This document shows, piece after piece, positions 20,216 to 31,744 of a stretch of DNA of 64,000 nt. Every line of letters starts with the position of its first letter. Position 1 is the stretch's first letter. Under the pieces are notes generated by a model. It made no database searches, had not been told where the DNA came from, and saw only the letters and a list, made by a program, of their open reading frames with translations. The translations under genes were made by a program, and so were the position numbers. The stretch comes from Ovis canadensis (taxonomy: Eukaryota; Chordata; Mammalia; Artiodactyla; Bovidae): NCBI RefSeq assembly GCF_042477335.2, contig NC_091247.1:1944501-2008500 (forward strand), read 5' to 3'.

Positions 20216-20459
20216 TATGTTCTCTGAGAAAGCCTTTTAGGGTTTGCTTTGGGAAAAACCCAGAGACAGCACTGAGACAACCTCCAGAGGATTTGAACTC
20301 CCTCCTCCATCACTCCCAGCTTGCCCCGTCCTTCCTGGTCCCACAACCCGCCCCAGAGCCCTCTTCAGGGCGCCCCCATCCTCGGGTCGATGACTGTTGG
20401 TGTTTGTTTCTCCCACTGACGAGGGTCCACGCTCCCCAGAGGAGCCACATCTGAGCCTT

Positions 20460-20477
20460 AAAAAAAAAAAAAAAAAA
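20460..20477 (+). repeat. Poly(A) run of 18
   Basis: Eighteen consecutive A after GAGCCACATCTGAGCCTT. It could be the tail of an old retroposed sequence, but I recognise no source gene or SINE upstream and no clear target-site duplication. Confidence 0.8.
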
Positions 20478-20479
20478 CT

Positions 20480-22230
20480 GCCCAGAGAAAAGGGGCTGCC
20501 CTGGAAAGGCGGTCACCCAGGAGGAGAGTCAGACTTACCTGCCTGCAGGGGCCCAGCCTCAGCACCCCGCCTCTCCGGGACACTCAGCATCACCCTTGTA
20601 GGTAGGACGGGAAGGTGAGCCCCAGCCCACGCACTGTCGACGAGCCAGAGGAGACGGCGCTCCTCCTCGGCCACGGGCGTGGGCCTCCACTCACCCCCAC
20701 TGGGGACACCTGCTCCTCGTGGGCCCCTGTCCCCAGCTCCTGCTTCCAGGCGGTGCTGGCCGTGTGTGGGACCTGCCGGGTGCCTCCACCAGCACATTCC
20801 CAGGACAGGGGTCTCCGCTTTGTCCTGGGCAGCCCCGCCGCGCCCCTCAGAGCACCCAGACTCTGCAGGTATGGGCTGCCCTCAACCCGCCCTGGGACAC
20901 AAGTGGTGGAGTCCCCACCTTCCCTGGGGCGAAGGAGACGCAGGATGGAGGGTGGAGACCCGGCGGTCACAGGCCCCCTGCACGGCCTGGACGGGTGCCC
21001 AGGTCCAGGAGCTGCAAGTGGGCTTAGCGGCAAGGCCCTTTCCTGCAAGGCCTTTGCTGCGGAGGGCAGGGGGGCAAGACAGGGCCGGGGCCACACGCTG
21101 GTTCAGTCCCCTTCCCCTGAGAGGCCAGCCCGACTCTGCCGAGCCACAGACCCCCGAGTCAAGAGGGGACCCGCAGCAGGGGCCAAAGACAGGGCTGATC
21201 CTGGGTGCCCAGGGGGGTCTGAAGGACTAAAGTCACAGACCGCCCGCCCTGGGCGAGCCGCGAGGAATCCGCTGGGGTGACCCAGCCATCAAGCCCCACC
21301 CGGCCCAGCCTCCAGGGTCACCCCAGGGTCATCTCACACCCCAGGTCCCTCCAGGGGCTCCGCCCAGGCGAGGTCCCAGCATCGCCCGGCTTAAGCCTCG
21401 TGGGCAGACGTTTCTAGGTCGTCCCAGTGTTTATGTACGGGTCTCCATTGTCGCAGGGTACTGGGCCTCTCAACCGGGACAGGCCCGTTTCAGCCGAGTC
21501 TGCCCACACCATGCCCACAGCTGGGGAGTCGGCCACAGCTGGGCCTCTAGAGCTGAGCTGGGTGAGGGCCCGTCCCCACGAGCTATGCCCTGCTGGCTCA
21601 GCTCCTGGGTCTCAGGACTTAAGCGCTTGGGAGGGAGGGCAGAGGGGCCTCCCAGCGGGGCCTCAGGGCCACTCAGAGCTGCCTGGGAGGCCACAGGGAC
21701 ACCAGCAAAGGCGAGTTCGCACCTTGCCAGCTGCACACCTGCCACCCTGGGCAGAGAGGGTGAGTCACGGCACCTGGGGAAGCCGCAGTCCCCACGCAGC
21801 GCCACCCAGGCCCATGTCGGGCTGTCTGCAAGAGCCAGCCGGCTGGGCTGACCCCGTGAGTACCTGGCACACAGCGGCCCGCCCGCTGGCCCTCTCGGCT
21901 CACCGGGCTCAGAGAAACTTTAGCCGCCCGGGGACACTGTCACCCTGATAGCCTGACCGGTGTCACTCCCTGGGTTTCAGACTCAGGGGTGCCCCCGGCG
22001 GCTCATCCTCCGTGCCCGCTGGCCGTCCTCTCCCCAGCCTCGGCTTCCTGCGCTGTAACATAAGCCTGCCTCCCGCAACCCGCTGGTGAGTGATTCCCCA
22101 AGCCCTGCCCTGGGCATGCCCCAGCCGCCAGCACCTCTGCGGTGCCCGGAGCTGAGCTGGCTGCGCTCCATCCTGAGGAAACACAACTCAGAGGAGATGG
22201 GATGAGGCCGCCCGGAAGGTGGGCAGCCTA
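20480..22230. other. Unique intergenic sequence, no gene seen
   Basis: GC-rich unique DNA. The open frames at 20615-21280 (+), 20590-21096 (-) and 20679-21230 (+) overlap one another without any recognisable motif. A weak MIR-like stretch lies near 22010-22060 (CTCGGCTTCCTGCGCTGTAA). Confidence 0.55.
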
Positions 22231-22234
22231 GACA

Positions 22235-22535
22235 GACCCCGGCGATCGTCTCTTAAATAATACAGGATCAGCCCCTACTGAACACACACACGTGCTGGAA
22301 ACGGGAGCGCTGGTAGTGGGAAAGACTCGGTTGTAAACGCACCCGCAAAAATCAGGAAGGAAGCCCCTGGGCCCGCTTGCTGCTGGTGGGGAGCCAGGAG
22401 CTTGCCCGCCCTCCTTTGCAATTTTCGTCGTTTTTCTATAATGAGTCTTTATCACATTTAAAATCAGAAAGAAAAAAAATAGAGTTAACAAAAGCCTGTC
22501 TGAATGCATCTGAAACTTGATTCCTGGTGTTGAAG
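22235..22535. other. AT-richer stretch, possible old interspersed repeat
   Basis: TCTATAATGAGTCTTTATCA followed by AAATCAGAAAGAAAAAAAAT resembles the A-rich tails common to old interspersed elements. I cannot assign a family. Confidence 0.35.
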
Positions 22536-22679
22536 CAGACACTGGTCCAGGGCCCGTCTCCAGCTCAGCCCACCCCCGGCCCCGCGCCGCCCCCCACCCC
22601 TGAGACAGCCTCCTGAGCCCCAGAAGCCAGGGGTCTCATCTCCTCTCTAAGCTCACCTGCCTCCCACCCTCCTCACTGT

Positions 22680-22745
22680 GGGGGACCCCCCAGCCCCCAC
22701 CACCAGGCCACCCGCCCCCCCCACCCCCCCAGGCGGCCCCTCTTC
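22680..22745. repeat. C-rich low-complexity tract
   Basis: Successive C runs (for example GCCCCCCCCACCCCCCCAGG near 22712) with G-quadruplex potential on the minus strand. Confidence 0.7.
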
Positions 22746-22764
22746 CACCCACACCCAGCCGGAA

Positions 22765-23065
22765 GTAGCCGTGTCCACGTTGTGCCGATAAGGATACGCT
22801 CCCACTCGCCTGATCGGCTGCGAGGTTATTTATCTGATCTGCCCGCCTTGTCACCGGGCCAGGTGAGAGTAATAACACACTTAATTTCACAAGCACAGAA
22901 GGCTGCGTGTAAGTGGGCAAAATATTTGGACCACAGAGTGACAAGTGAGACCATTTCAGTGGTTTTAAAGGCTGACGCAGAAGCCACTTGGCTTTTGTTC
23001 CTGGCTGTCTGTTGCCAACACAGCTGAATGGCTGGCTTCATCCAAGACGTCCTGAGCTGCAGGAC
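22765..23065. promoter_or_regulatory. Candidate conserved element about 10 kb upstream of RXRA
   Basis: About 300 bp of balanced-composition, non-repetitive-looking DNA follows abruptly after a C-rich tract. It contains CGATAAG (22787-22793) and an inverted GATA core TTATCT (22830-22835), AGTAATAACACACTTAATTT, and AAAATATTTGGACCACAG. No repeat family fits and no coding motif is seen in the short frame at 22782-23027. Candidate enhancer by composition and motif clustering. Confidence 0.45.
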
Positions 23066-23069
23066 GGAG

Positions 23070-23790
23070 CCCTGGGCCCCGGCACCCCACAAACGGCACC
23101 TTCACTCAGCAGTGCCTCCCGAGAGTCAGCAGTCAAGGGTCAAAGGGGACTGGCAGCAAGGAAGGGAGCAGTCGGTGATCCGGGCCCCCTTTCCCTCCAT
23201 CTGCAGGTGACACCCGCCCAGGTGGGCCAGACACTCAGACCAGAGAGCGGATGCGACAGGAAGCCCAGGAGGAACGCAGATGCGGCTCAGAGAGCCAGCA
23301 GGGCTCCCGGGCCCTCTGACCAGGCGTCAGGGCTCGGGGGCCGCAGGGGCCTGGATGTGGGGCAGTTCTGGGGGCACAGGAGAGGGCAGAGCCTCCTGCT
23401 GGGGAGGTTGGGTGGCGGGGGGTCAACCGCAGGGGCTGGTGGGTGGGTCTCAGCATGCTCAGCGGGGAGCGGTAATTCTACCCCAGCAAGTCGGGTTTAA
23501 AAGGGCCTCCATCTCTGTGGGCAGAGGGGGTGGGAGCCCGGGGAGGGGGCTCTGGGCCTGGGGGACCGCCCTCCTGACTGTGAGCTCCTCCAGGAGCATG
23601 CCCATTCTCACAAGGAGACAAATGCCTCCGTAGTGGGCCCTGTTCTGCATGGGAGCCAGGTCGGGATACTGTGACTTGCTTCCCATTACGGCTCCCCAGG
23701 GGGGCTGCCCGGCCGCGGTCCAGGCTAGTCTGTAGCTGGAGCCTGATTCCAGGAGGGAAAAGCTTGTCAGCCTGGCTGGTGGAGCAGGTT
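23070..23790. other. Unique intergenic sequence, no gene seen
   Basis: GC-rich unique DNA leading into the minisatellite; no repeat family or gene recognised. Confidence 0.5.
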
Positions 23791-23795
23791 GCACG

Positions 23796-24380
23796 TTCCC
23801 ACCCCACCTACCCCAGGTCCCCCTCACCCCACCCCAGGTCCCCCCCGCAGTCTACCCCGGGTCCCCCCCGCCCCCATCCTACCCCGGGTCCCCCCCGCCC
23901 CCACCCCGGGTGCCCCCCAGTCTACCCAGGGTTCCCCCGTGCCCCCATCCTACCCCGGGTCCCCCCCCATGCCCCCATCCTACCCCGGGTCCCCCCCACC
24001 CCCACCCCACCCCGGGTTCCCCCAACCCCCATCCTACCCTGGGTCCCCCCCGCCCCACCCCACCCAAGTCCCGCCCCGCCCCCATCCCACCCCGGGTCCC
24101 CCCATCCCACCCCGGGTCCCCTCCAACCCCCACCCCACCCCGGGTCCCCCCCAGTCTACCCCGGGTCCCCCCCGCACCCCCATCCCACCCTGGGTCCCCC
24201 CGTGCCCCACCCCACCCCGGGTCCCCCCCAGTCTACCCCAGGTCCCCCCCGCGCCCCCACCCCACCCCGGGTCCCCCCCCGCCCCCACCCCACCCCGGGT
24301 TGCCCCCAGTCTACCCTGGGTCCCCCCTGCCCCCATCCCACCCCGGCTCCCTTCCCACCCCCAGTCTACCCTGGGTCAAC
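23796..24380. repeat. C/G-rich minisatellite with a higher-order period of about 77 bp
   Basis: Roughly 20 imperfect copies of a CCCACCCCGGGTCCCCCCC-type unit of about 20-31 bp. A shorter variant carrying AGTCTACC recurs at 23851, 23919, 24153, 24230, 24308 and 24363, giving intervals of 68, 234 (three periods), 77, 78 and 55 bp. The minus strand is a series of GGGG runs with strong G-quadruplex potential. The array produces long proline-rich open frames in several frames, which are not genes. Confidence 0.92.
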
Positions 24381-24384
24381 CCAG

Positions 24385-25595
24385 CTGCAGGGCCCCCACT
24401 GCCCTGGTGGCAAGACAGCCCGTGGCCTCACCCTGCCCCAACCACCTCCAGAGGACTGGCAAGTCAAGTGTGCCAGGCGGGATTCAGGAAGCCCCCAGAC
24501 CACCTGATCCCTGGGAGGTCTTCTCCCCCTCCCGCAATTTTACACAAGGGACCCTGGGGCCCAGAAGAAGGGAGGGGCTCGCCCAAGGCCCGCTGCCAGG
24601 ACCTGGACCCTCAGACGCTTCCAGCAGGCCCTGGAGCCTCGGCCCTCCCCCTCCAGCAAGCCTCGGAGATCAGCCCTCTCTGGGGTCCCTGCCGCCTGCC
24701 CTCCCTGAACGTGAGCTCTTCATCACGCCTGCAGCCCCCAGGAGTGGCTTTGTCTGGACGCCGCGTGACAGCCGCAGCTGAGCGGAGGACTAACAGGATT
24801 TCTCAGCCCTGTCACTCTAGCGATTACCCCCTTCGGCCATCTGAAGACGGATTAGTGTTGACTCCCCTCCCTCCACCCAGACCGCCAGCCCTGAGCAGCT
24901 CCCGGCGCGTCTGCATCTTCCAGTCAAGCTCAGAGCTAAGCTGGATTTCAGGCCCCGCGGGCCCAGCTCCCTGGACAGACAGACAGCCCTCTTGCGAGCC
25001 AGGCCGCCCTCTGCCAGCTGTTGGGAGCCTGTGGGGTGGGGGTGCAGAGAGGACTGGGCCTTCTAAGCCGCCCGCAGCTGGATCCACGTCTCACAGGTCT
25101 TTGGGGCCCAGCCCCTGGGCTGTTCTGTCCCTGTTTCGTCCCCACTAAGCTAAGGGCCCCAGAACCTTCCTAGAGGGCCCTTGAAAGAGTCAGAGATGCA
25201 GGCTTCAGTGTCAGGCCCGTAGCAGGCGGGTGATATCTGCTAAGTGTCCCGGCTGTGCCTGGACCCGTGATGCCTACAAAGGATGCTAGGTAGCTGAGTC
25301 TCTTTCTAGTGGATCCTCTAATGGACACTGGGTTTGCTGGGTCCCATGAGGAAAGGTACTCACTGGAACTGCCTCCAGAAGAGTCTCGGATGTCTGTCTG
25401 GGGTGGCCAAGCAGCCCTGGGTCAGCATCTGCACGGCCAACAAGGCTGCACCGGCCTCGACTGGCCCCGGGGAACACCCTTTAGGGGGCTGATGGCTCCA
25501 GCCCTCCTACACTGAACCCGAAAGGAGCGACTTTAGGGTCTTAGTTCCCTGCGTTCTCCAGGGACGCTCCAGGGCGGGGTGGGAAGACTTGCGGC
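24385..25595. other. Unique intergenic sequence, no gene seen
   Basis: GC-rich DNA with an antisense MIR-like trace at about 24540-24615 (TTTTACACAAGGGACCCTGG). A modest AT-richer patch near 24786-24870 (GACTAACAGGATTTCTCAGC, GACGGATTAGTGTTGACTC) could be regulatory. No gene recognised. Confidence 0.5.
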
Positions 25596-25599
25596 ACGT

Positions 25600-25785
25600 C
25601 CTCTGCGGCCTGGCAGACCTGGGCCCTGACTGTGTTCTCTGAGCCTCAGTTTCCTCAGCTGTAAAATGGGAAACAGTAATAGCACCAACCCCACCCCCTC
25701 GGGGGGTCTTGGGGTCAAAGAATGGGCAGAGCACACAGTGAATACATTTGCTTTAAAAGTAAATAAATAAAACTTGACTGTGGGA
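25600..25785 (+). mobile_element. MIR SINE remnant, nearly to its 3' end
   Basis: CTGAGCCTCAGTTTCCTCAG, CTGTAAAATGGGAAACAGTA, then GCAGAGCACACAGTGAATAC and an A-rich tail fit sense MIR. Confidence 0.8.
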
Positions 25786-25789
25786 GGAA

Positions 25790-26650
25790 GAAAAGGAGGC
25801 TCCCAGAGGCTCCCCAAATTATCCTCGTGGCTGGGGAAAGAAGCTGGTTCTTCCCCCATAAGCAGTGTGCCCACACTTCTGAGCAACACCTCCGCCATCT
25901 GGCTGGCCTGCCATCTTCGCTGGGGTCTTTGCAAGAGGAGGCGGCCACGCTGAAGCAGGGGGTCGGGCCCCAGCCCTGCCAGCGCTGCCAGCTGGAATGC
26001 AAGGGCACGGCACCACTGCTGGCCTGGAGCGCGTGCAGCTGGCCAGGCTCCGTCACCTCTCTGGGCAGCGGGGGGACTGGATCGGATCTCCCGCCCGTCC
26101 CGAGATCAGCCCCATGACTGGAGCCTGGATGAGACCCAAGCACGCCCGAACCTCCTTTCCATCCTTAATGGGGCGACAGTCTCTGCCGGGATGGCAGCAA
26201 GGAGACAGGAGCACGGCAAGCTGGGCTGTCGCCATGATTATCAGGCTTCGAGCAGCGACCTGCCACCTAGATGAGGAGCGAGACAGATTTCTAAGTTCAT
26301 GGAAGGAGGGACTGTTGGCAACCACGAGGGCCAAGCATGAAGACAGAGGTCCAAAGAGATGAACGGATGCCAGTTTGACCTGGACCTGGCACAAGGGTAA
26401 CGCAAGGCAGGCGGCCGCCGCCAGAGCAGGGCTGGACCGGCCCTGGGCAGAGGCGGGCAAGGTGGCTGGGAGAGGCAGGGCGGTGAGTCTGCGATGGGCC
26501 GGCGGCGGAGCCCTCAGGAGGGTCCAGGCAGCCGCCACCCTTTCCACAGCAGCCCGGGGAATCGGCTTCTGTCCTCTTGTCCAGAAATGAAATTATAGGT
26601 CTGACTCCTGGATCCATCCCGTTCTCTCCAAACATCGGGAACAAAGCTGC
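25790..26650. other. Unique intergenic sequence, no gene seen
   Basis: Mixed-composition DNA; a weak MIR-like word (CCGTCACCTCTCTGGGCAG) lies near 26050. No gene recognised. Confidence 0.5.
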
Positions 26651-26654
26651 TGTC

Positions 26655-28185
26655 TAACAATGACCCCACGTATCAAAGTTCATGGTGTGCAACTAAAGCA
26701 GTTCTTAGAGGAATTCATGACTTTAAATAATTATATTAGAAAAGCAAGAGGACCTGAAATCAGAGACCTAAGGCTTCCCCTCAGGATGACAGACTGAATC
26801 CAAGGTAAATAGAATGAGGGATATAAGAAAGACAAGAACAGAAAATCCCGACACAGAAACGAAGCACAGAGGAAACTGGTGAAGCCCAAACCGGGGTCTT
26901 TGGACACGTCCAGGAGCGGACACGCCCCACCCAGAAGGACCAAGAACGCGGCGCGCACAAAGATAACCAGCGTTAAAAGGATCAGCCACACCCGAGTGGA
27001 AGGGGAGTTATTACCACAGGTCCCGCAGATGCTGATGAAATAACAGAGAATTTGTATACACAATTTGATACCCAAAAATACGGCAGGGGAGGTGAAATGG
27101 GCATATTTCTTAGGACAGACAGCTTTCCAAAGCTGACAGAATGAATAGAAAATCTGATCAGCCCTCCAGCTATTAAAGAAATTCAATTGATCAGAAATAA
27201 CCCCAAAACTCCAGGCCCAGATGGGTTTCATTGATGAATTCTAGCAATTTACTCAACTCTTACATCAAACGTTTAATAAAAATATTTTTCAAAGATTTAA
27301 TAAAATGTCGAAATGTTAACAAATTAGATCCAGCCACATTTAAAAAGGGATACTACCTCACTGAGGTAATAGCTCAATCCCTGAGACTTATCTCAGAAAC
27401 ACATTGTTGGTTCAACATTTGAAAAACAATAAAATTCGTGATATTAATAAGCTAATGGAGGAAAATCATATTATTTCAAGAGAAAATATGATTACTTCAA
27501 AAGATTCAGGAAAAGCTCTTGACGAAATTCACTACTTGTTCACTATAAAAACTCTCAGTAAGCTAGGCACAGTAGGACGCTTCCTCAAACTGCTGGAGGG
27601 AATCTAGTGAAAAACCGCTGTAGCAACGTCACTCTCAGCAGTGAAAAGCTGGCTTGTTTCCCCAGGATTGGGAACAAAGGTGTTCTCTTGATGCCCCTGT
27701 TCAGCCTGGCGCTGGGAGTCCTAGACGCTGCTATACGCCAAGGATAGAAGAAAGGAAAGGCAAAGCTCAGAAAAGAAGCAAAACCGTGCCTGTTTGCAGA
27801 CAATGTGGTTATTGACGTAGAAGACTCCCAGAAATGTACAAAACAACCGTGAGGAGCAGTAAATGCCTTCAGTGAAGTCACAGGACACAAAGGTGATATA
27901 AAAGCATTGATCGTACTCACGTTAGGAGCAAACGATGGAAAAATGAAGTCTTAAAAATTCCGCTTTAGGATAGCACAAAAAATTAAAGTGCTCAGGAAAG
28001 AATCTAGCGACATTTGTCCAAGATTTTTACATTAAAAAGTCACAAAACAGTGCTGAGGGAAGAACATAAGGATCTAAATAAATAGAAGGATGTACCATGT
28101 TCATGGATTGTAAGGCTGGATGAGACATATTTCCCTGTGATGGTTTGACACAATCGCAGTCAAAATTTCATTAGTTTCTGATGGA
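26655..28185 (+). mobile_element. Old L1 LINE fragment (ORF2 region), inactive
   Basis: About 1.5 kb of AT-rich DNA in sense orientation is recognisable as L1 ORF2. Matching stretches are GCAGTTCTTAGAGGAATTC, CCCAAAACTCCAGGCCCAGATGG and ATTAATAAGCTAATGGAGGA. The reverse-transcriptase FADD site is present as FADN at 27793-27804 (TTT GCA GAC AAT), so the second catalytic aspartate is lost. The region is broken by many stops and frameshifts; short surviving frames lie at 27231-27422 and 27404-27607. This is an ancient mammalian L1 with no expected activity. Confidence 0.85.
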
Positions 28186-28189
28186 AGTT

Positions 28190-29310
28190 GACAACCAACC
28201 AGAGTCGGAGCATCGGGATGCTGGCACCCCTTGCCCTCCAGCTTGGGGGGCGGGCCGGGGCAGCCCCCCTGCTGGCAGCCCTGACCCCCTCCCTCCCCCC
28301 TCCCTGCCCCTCTCTCCCTCAGGGCAGCCTGTCAACAGGCCAGGACCCCCAGCGAGTCCCCCAGAAGCAGGGCCTGGCTGTGGTCAGCACGGGAACCACC
28401 GGGAGCTGCCTGGGTGACCCCCTCCAGTCAGTCTTGTCCTTCAGGGCCGTCCTGCCCTTGAGTGGACAGGCTTGGGGCCGCAGGTGGGGCCCTACCAGGG
28501 AGCTCTTGGCTTACACTGTGCCAGGCTCTTTCCAGGCCCACCCAGGGCCTTCCGTCTGGGGTTTTTTACAACTCTGTAAGCACTAGCTTCAAAATACACC
28601 GGCCTTCCCCCTTGCCAAGAAGTTAGCTCGGAGCTGACCGTTCCTTGGACCCCGTGGCAGGGTGAGGTCCCTGGCAGGGACTCAGATGCGTGGCACCAAG
28701 CCAAGCAGCCGCCTGTGGACACACGTTCACCCAGGAAGTGGCCGAGAACCAGAACCAGCCAGTCCCAGGCGGCCGCTGCCGCCTTACACGCTGCCCCCAC
28801 GTGTAAGCAGGACGTTAACTTTGTTCGGTTTGAAGACTGTGTGGGTCAGGAGCCCCTCTGGGGGTCAGCCAGGCAGCTCTCCTGATCCAGGGAACACTCG
28901 CGGGCTCGCATGGTGGCCTCTGGCTGGCAGCTCGGCTGGTCCTCGTGGCTTTATTCACAGTCTGGCCCCGCGCTGTGTGACTGGAGGGCTGGGCTCGGGG
29001 GGACTGTCGCCCAGTCCAGCTTTCCAGTGGGGCGCCCGCAGGGCAGCTACCCTCACACACGCCCAAGGGTTCCCGGAACGTCCTAGCAGGTCTGTGGGGC
29101 AGAAGGGCTGCAAAATGTCGTCTGACCTAGACTTGGGAGTCCCATGGCATCGTTTCCCCAGAGCTCTCTTGGTTAAGCAAGCTGTGAGGTCCAGATCCAA
29201 GAGAAGAGGATTTGACTCCACCTCCCTGTGGGGGAGGGATTACTTTGAAAGGACTCTGCAGTTGAGAATGTTTCCTTGGTTGGCTGTGTAGTCAGCCCAT
29301 GAGGACAGCG
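28190..29310. other. Unique intergenic sequence, no gene seen
   Basis: GC-rich unique DNA. The 209-codon frame at 28662-29291 (+) has no recognisable domain. A MIR/L2-like stretch near 28510-28590 (CACTGTGCCAGGCTCTTTCC) is possible. Confidence 0.5.
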
Positions 29311-29313
29311 TTT

Positions 29314-29481
29314 TATCATCTCCATCCCACCATCACCACCATCATCCCCACCTTCATCACCACCACCATGCCCATCACCACCATCCCATCACCTTCATCC
29401 CCACCACCTTCATCACCACCATCCCCACCACCACCACCACCACCCTCTCCCCCTTCACCACCTTCACACCATCATCACTCT
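29314..29481 (+). repeat. CAC/CAT-rich microsatellite
   Basis: Irregular array of CCATCACCACCATCATCCCC-type triplets (CAC, CAT, CCA), including (CAC)n near 29427-29444. Likely length-variable. Confidence 0.9.
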
Positions 29482-29499
29482 CCAGACCTGTGCTCACGC

Positions 29500-29580
29500 C
29501 TCTCTAAGGCTCAGGCCGTTAGGATTCCTGTGGAACAGGCGGAGAAACCCAGGCACAGAGCACCTTGCCCACGCTGACCC
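29500..29580 (-). mobile_element. MIR SINE remnant (weak)
   Basis: AACAGGCGGAGAAACCCAGG then GCACAGAGCACCTTGCCCAC fits the antisense MIR 3' half. Confidence 0.5.
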
Positions 29581-29584
29581 TGGG

Positions 29585-29920
29585 AGAAGGGAGTCCCCAC
29601 GAAATACGCACTTTTCAAGCGCCTGAAGTCATGAGGGTGGAAAGAAGGCAGCCCCCAGGATGCAAGCGGGTGTGCACCACCCCCGCCCACACGCGCTGCC
29701 TTTAAAGCCAGCTCCCCCGTGTACCCAGAGCTCTCGGCGAGGTCAGCCCACACGGCCTCACCGCAGACGTGTGGGGGAAGCTCTGTCACCCCCAGACTAG
29801 AGTCAGGGCGGCCGGAGTGCAGAGAGGCCCAGGCTCCTGCCCCAGCCTTCTCTCTCTTCTGCCGCAGCTGCCTAAGCTCAGGAAATGGGCAGAAGCGGGT
29901 ATGCCGAGCAGACATTGGCG
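29585..29920. other. Unique intergenic sequence
   Basis: GC-rich DNA; nothing recognised. Confidence 0.5.
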
Positions 29921-29924
29921 GTTC

Positions 29925-30015
29925 TGTCTACACTAATCAAGTTAATTGGATAATTGCCACTTCATGGTGTTTGGTGTTGACACAACCTTGAACTTGGCTT
30001 TTTTACAGAAGGTTT
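29925..30015. promoter_or_regulatory. AT-rich candidate regulatory element
   Basis: CACTAATCAAGTTAATTGGA with a GTTAATTGGATAATTGCC composite (29941-29958, two homeodomain/HNF1-half-like cores), then TGGTGTTTGGTGTTGACACA, in an otherwise GC-rich setting. No repeat family fits. Confidence 0.38.
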
Positions 30016-30019
30016 CTTC

Positions 30020-30810
30020 GGAGCCGCTCTGGGAGGCCCCGCTGGTTGGCGAATAAAGCCTCCTGCTCTGCAGGCCAGGGGCGCCGGGGGCTCCTTCTCC
30101 AGCCGCTGGGGCTGGGGGGAGGAACCAGCAGACAAGAAAGGCTAAACGGCTGTCTGAGGTCACGAAGCCAACCGTGGATGAGGGGGCAGGAGAAGACCCT
30201 GTCTGCCCAGCGCCTCTGGCTCTGACGGCTAAGTCGCCCCAGAGGCGTGTGTGATTCCACTCCATCCCATCTTCAGGAGGGAATCCGTGTTTGCTAAATG
30301 AAAAGGAGAAACGTTGGCAGGAGGAAAATGCGTGCTCAACTTTTTAACAAGGTGTCACCGACGATACCAGGGCCGGAGGAGACGGGCAGGCCCGCCGGCC
30401 GCGGGCGCGGCTGTGCCGGGGACGCGGGCTCCGCGGCCAGGAGCCGGGCGCGGCAGGGCACCCTGGGAAGGGGCCCACGTCTCACAGCCCTCTGCCAAGC
30501 CTGGGGTGGCTGCGGCCTTTGAGGGGGCTTTATCTGGAGGTCCCCGAACGGGCCGAGAGGGGGGCCCGCTGGGTGAGCAGGAGCCCTCTCTGCTGGGGGC
30601 AGATCGGGGAAAGTTGCGGGCTTCCTGCAGAGTCCACACCCCGCTCAGGCCACGCCACTCAGCACAGAAGGGCCTGGAGGACTGGGACGAGGGTTCCTCC
30701 GGCAGGAAGGACACCGCCTGCTCAGGACCCCCGCGTGCGCTGCGGAGACCCGCGCCAGGCGCCCGTCAGAGCCACGCGGCTTGGCCAGGCCTGCTTCCGG
30801 TCCTTCCTCG
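30020..30810. other. Unique intergenic sequence, locally CpG-rich
   Basis: Contains a small CpG-richer patch near 30380-30480 (CCCGCCGGCCGCGGGCGCGG) that might be a minor CpG island. No exon or gene recognised. Confidence 0.45.
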
Positions 30811-30814
30811 ACTC

Positions 30815-30970
30815 GGGCGTTTATTGAGGGAGGAGGTGTTGAGTATCCCCTGAGCAGTGGGCACCCAGCCCGGTGCTGGAGATCCAGGGGTGACCAGGGC
30901 AGAGTCTGTCCGCGGGGCTCTGGCCTGGTGATACAGGGAGAGAGGAGAGCCTGAGGCAAGGGCAGGGGAG
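30815..30970 (+). mobile_element. L2 LINE remnant
   Basis: GTTTATTGAGGGAGGAGGTG, CACCCAGCCCGGTGCTGGAG and GACCAGGGCAGAGTCTGTCC follow the L2 3' pattern (tttattgagcacctac...gtgctggg...acagagtccctg). Confidence 0.65.
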
Positions 30971-30974
30971 TGAT

Positions 30975-31620
30975 GGGCCGGGGATGGGGCACCATCCGGG
31001 CCTAATCCGCCCAGGGGGCTACAGGGGGCTCCCAAGGTAGGGGTGCAACGTAAGTCTCAGAGGAAGCGTGTTTCCGGCTGAAGGAGCTGGGAGAGGGGGC
31101 CAGGGAGGCTGAGAAACGGACCAGACTCCCCGGGTCCCGCTCCAGGTAAGAGGAGCGAGACCTGGGCCAGAGGGTTCATGCCCAGGAGCCGCCTCTGCCC
31201 TCTCTGAGCCGGGAACCCTCCAGGGGGGCTCAGACAGGCATCCATATCAAGGCAGAGCCAGGCTCTGCACGGCAGGCAGCGGGCGCAGATCGCAGGCCTC
31301 TTGAAGAAAACCAACACAGAGCCAGGTGCGCGGCCTCGGGAGCGGACCCTGCAGCTGTGGCGGCCAGGCATCCTCAGCCCCGGCCACTCTCCCGGCATCG
31401 ATACGCCTTCAGTTCCCCCACGATTTCTCTTAGGAACCCGTTTCCTTTCCGACCATCCTGTGGCCCTCTCGACTGCAATCACCAGGCTTGGCTGACCCCG
31501 ACCTTATCAGGACCCTCCGGCCACCCTTTGCCGCCCATCCATCTCCCGGTGCCGTCATTTTGATTCAGCTCTTGGTGACTTTTTGGAGCCTTCATTGCTG
31601 TTGTTTTGTGGGGTTTGGGG
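30975..31620. other. Unique intergenic sequence, no gene seen
   Basis: GC-rich unique DNA, becoming T-rich after about 31555; nothing recognised. Confidence 0.5.
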
Positions 31621-31629
31621 TTTGTCTTT

Positions 31630-31744
31630 TGAGGCTTTTAGGCCGCGCCATGTGGCTTGCAGGATCTCAGCTTCCCAACCAGGGAAGCTGCGCCCTCGGC
31701 AGTGAAGGCGTGGAGTCCTAACCACTGAGCCACCAGGAAAGTCC
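31630..31744 (-). mobile_element. CHR-type (cetartiodactyl tRNA-derived) SINE fragment
   Basis: GGCCGCGCCATGTGGCTTGC, AGCTTCCCAACCAGGGAAG and TCCTAACCACTGAGCCACCA are the reverse complement of the CHR SINE head and body ('ccagtggttaaga...ccctggtcggggaa'). The tRNA-like promoter end is at the right. Confidence 0.8.

Noticed and set aside
20400-20480. Poly(A) run as the end of a processed pseudogene
   Set aside because: No recognisable parent coding sequence upstream and no clear flanking duplication.
23789-25148. Proline-rich frames of 278, 330 and 412 codons across the minisatellite
   Set aside because: Translations of the CCCACCCCGGGTCCC-type repeat in three overlapping frames; periodic DNA, not a protein family.
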